A stretch of DNA of 37,281 nucleotides from Escherichia albertii NBRC 107761 = DSM 17582 (lineage in GTDB: Bacteria; Pseudomonadota; Gammaproteobacteria; Enterobacterales; Enterobacteriaceae). Positions 36,966-37,281 of this stretch are shown in pieces. The stretch is taken from NCBI RefSeq assembly GCF_000759775.1, contig NZ_BBMY01000034.1, forward strand, positions 1-37,281. Direction: 5' to 3'. The position numbers were made by a program, and so were the translations under genes. Under the pieces are notes generated by a model. It ran no database searches, was not told the DNA's origin, and was given only the letters and a program-made list of their open reading frames with translations. The stretch's first letter is position 1, and every line of letters begins with the position of its first letter.

Positions 36966-37281
36966 AAAAAGGATGTAGTACATGAATTGCGTCTGAAATC
37001 CGCATACACAACAAAATATCTGCGGCTTCCAGTAACCCTGCATCGGAGTTGACGCCCAGTTTCGACATCACATTAAACTTATGCGCGCGAATCGTTTTAA
37101 TATTTCGCTTAAGCTGCTCGGCAATTTGTGTCATTGAGTAGCCACGCGACATAAAGCGCAATATTTCTCTCTCTGTTGGGCTTAACGTGCGACTTTGATT
37201 AATGTACCACTGGTTGTTAAGACGATCGGTCGCCTGACGTACACCATTTAATGACAGAAAAAGTTCCTGGTAAAACACGTC
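36964..37281 (-). CDS. bglJ: transcriptional regulator BglJ, 3' part only
   Basis: The frame stays open to the window edge, so this is the C-terminal part, about 105 residues of a protein of about 225. It contains the LuxR-type helix-turn-helix: RTLSPTEREILRFMSRGYSMTQIAEQL followed by NIKTIRAHKFNVMSKLGV. BglJ forms a heterodimer with RcsB and relieves H-NS silencing of bgl and other loci. The last residues (ISDAIHVLHPF) differ from the K-12 ending I remember. The 5' part and promoter are beyond the window. Confidence 0.88.
   Translation of the reverse strand, partial: DVFYQELFLSLNGVRQATDRLNNQWYINQSRTLSPTEREILRFMSRGYSMTQIAEQLKRNIKTIRAHKFNVMSKLGVNSDAGLLEAADILLCMRISDAIHVLHPF

Overview
This window is a stretch of core chromosome from Escherichia: E. 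coli or a very close relative. Gene order matches the E. coli region running from the thr operon leader back through arcA, cre, rob, trpR, slt, nadR, radA, serB, deo, osmY, prfC, holD, rsmC and the leuQPV tRNAs to fhuF and bglJ. It is read here in the opposite direction to the usual K-12 map, and the conventional K-12 map zero would fall near position 310. Proteins have the lengths I remember for K-12 but carry scattered substitutions (for example in CreC, CreD, YjjZ, OsmY and FhuF), so this is probably not K-12. I see no insertion sequence, prophage, integron, CRISPR array or other mobile insertion. Every recognised gene inside the window is intact; only the last gene (bglJ) is cut, by the window end.

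Layout. 1-1043: thr attenuator, thrL leader peptide, and the SPOUT methyltransferase yjtD. 1043-2425: arcA with its long leader, which carries an FNR box and the small antisense ORF yjjY. 2570-6579: the creABCD two-component operon (minus strand) with a CreB-type direct repeat before creD. 6791-8868: rob, ytjC, yjjX. 8911-11264: trpR with its operator, and slt. 11471-13138: ettA. 13148-13489: a BIME array made of three 116-bp units. 13490-17142: serB-radA-nadR (minus strand). 17248-18936: ytjB (smp) and lplA. 18937-20268: the HipA-like gene yjjJ. 20373-25652: the deoCABD operon with three DeoR operators and two CRP sites; two of the operators lie inside the divergent gene yjjI. 24972-27357: yjjI-yjjW, a glycyl-radical enzyme and its activase. 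27505-29357: yjjU-yjjV (patatin-like and TatD-like). 29480-30373: ytjA and osmY. 30765-33965: holD-rimI-yjjG-prfC. 34068-35099: rsmC. 35399-35720: three tandem tRNA-Leu(CAG) genes. 35759-36924: the divergent Fur-controlled pair yjjZ / fhuF. 36964-end: the 3' part of bglJ.

The deo genes degrade deoxyribonucleosides. creBC and arcA are global carbon and redox regulators. serB-radA-nadR and lplA cover serine, DNA repair, NAD and lipoate. Most gene borders carry REP/BIME palindromes, six sets in all.

I did not find a convincing previously undescribed system. The parts that are least explained and most worth a second look are the yjjI-yjjW glycyl-radical pair (no known substrate, with DeoR operators for the opposite strand embedded in it), the solitary HipA-type kinase yjjJ with phased repeats at its promoter, and several unassigned palindromes. 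Statements about K-12 are from memory; no alignment was run.
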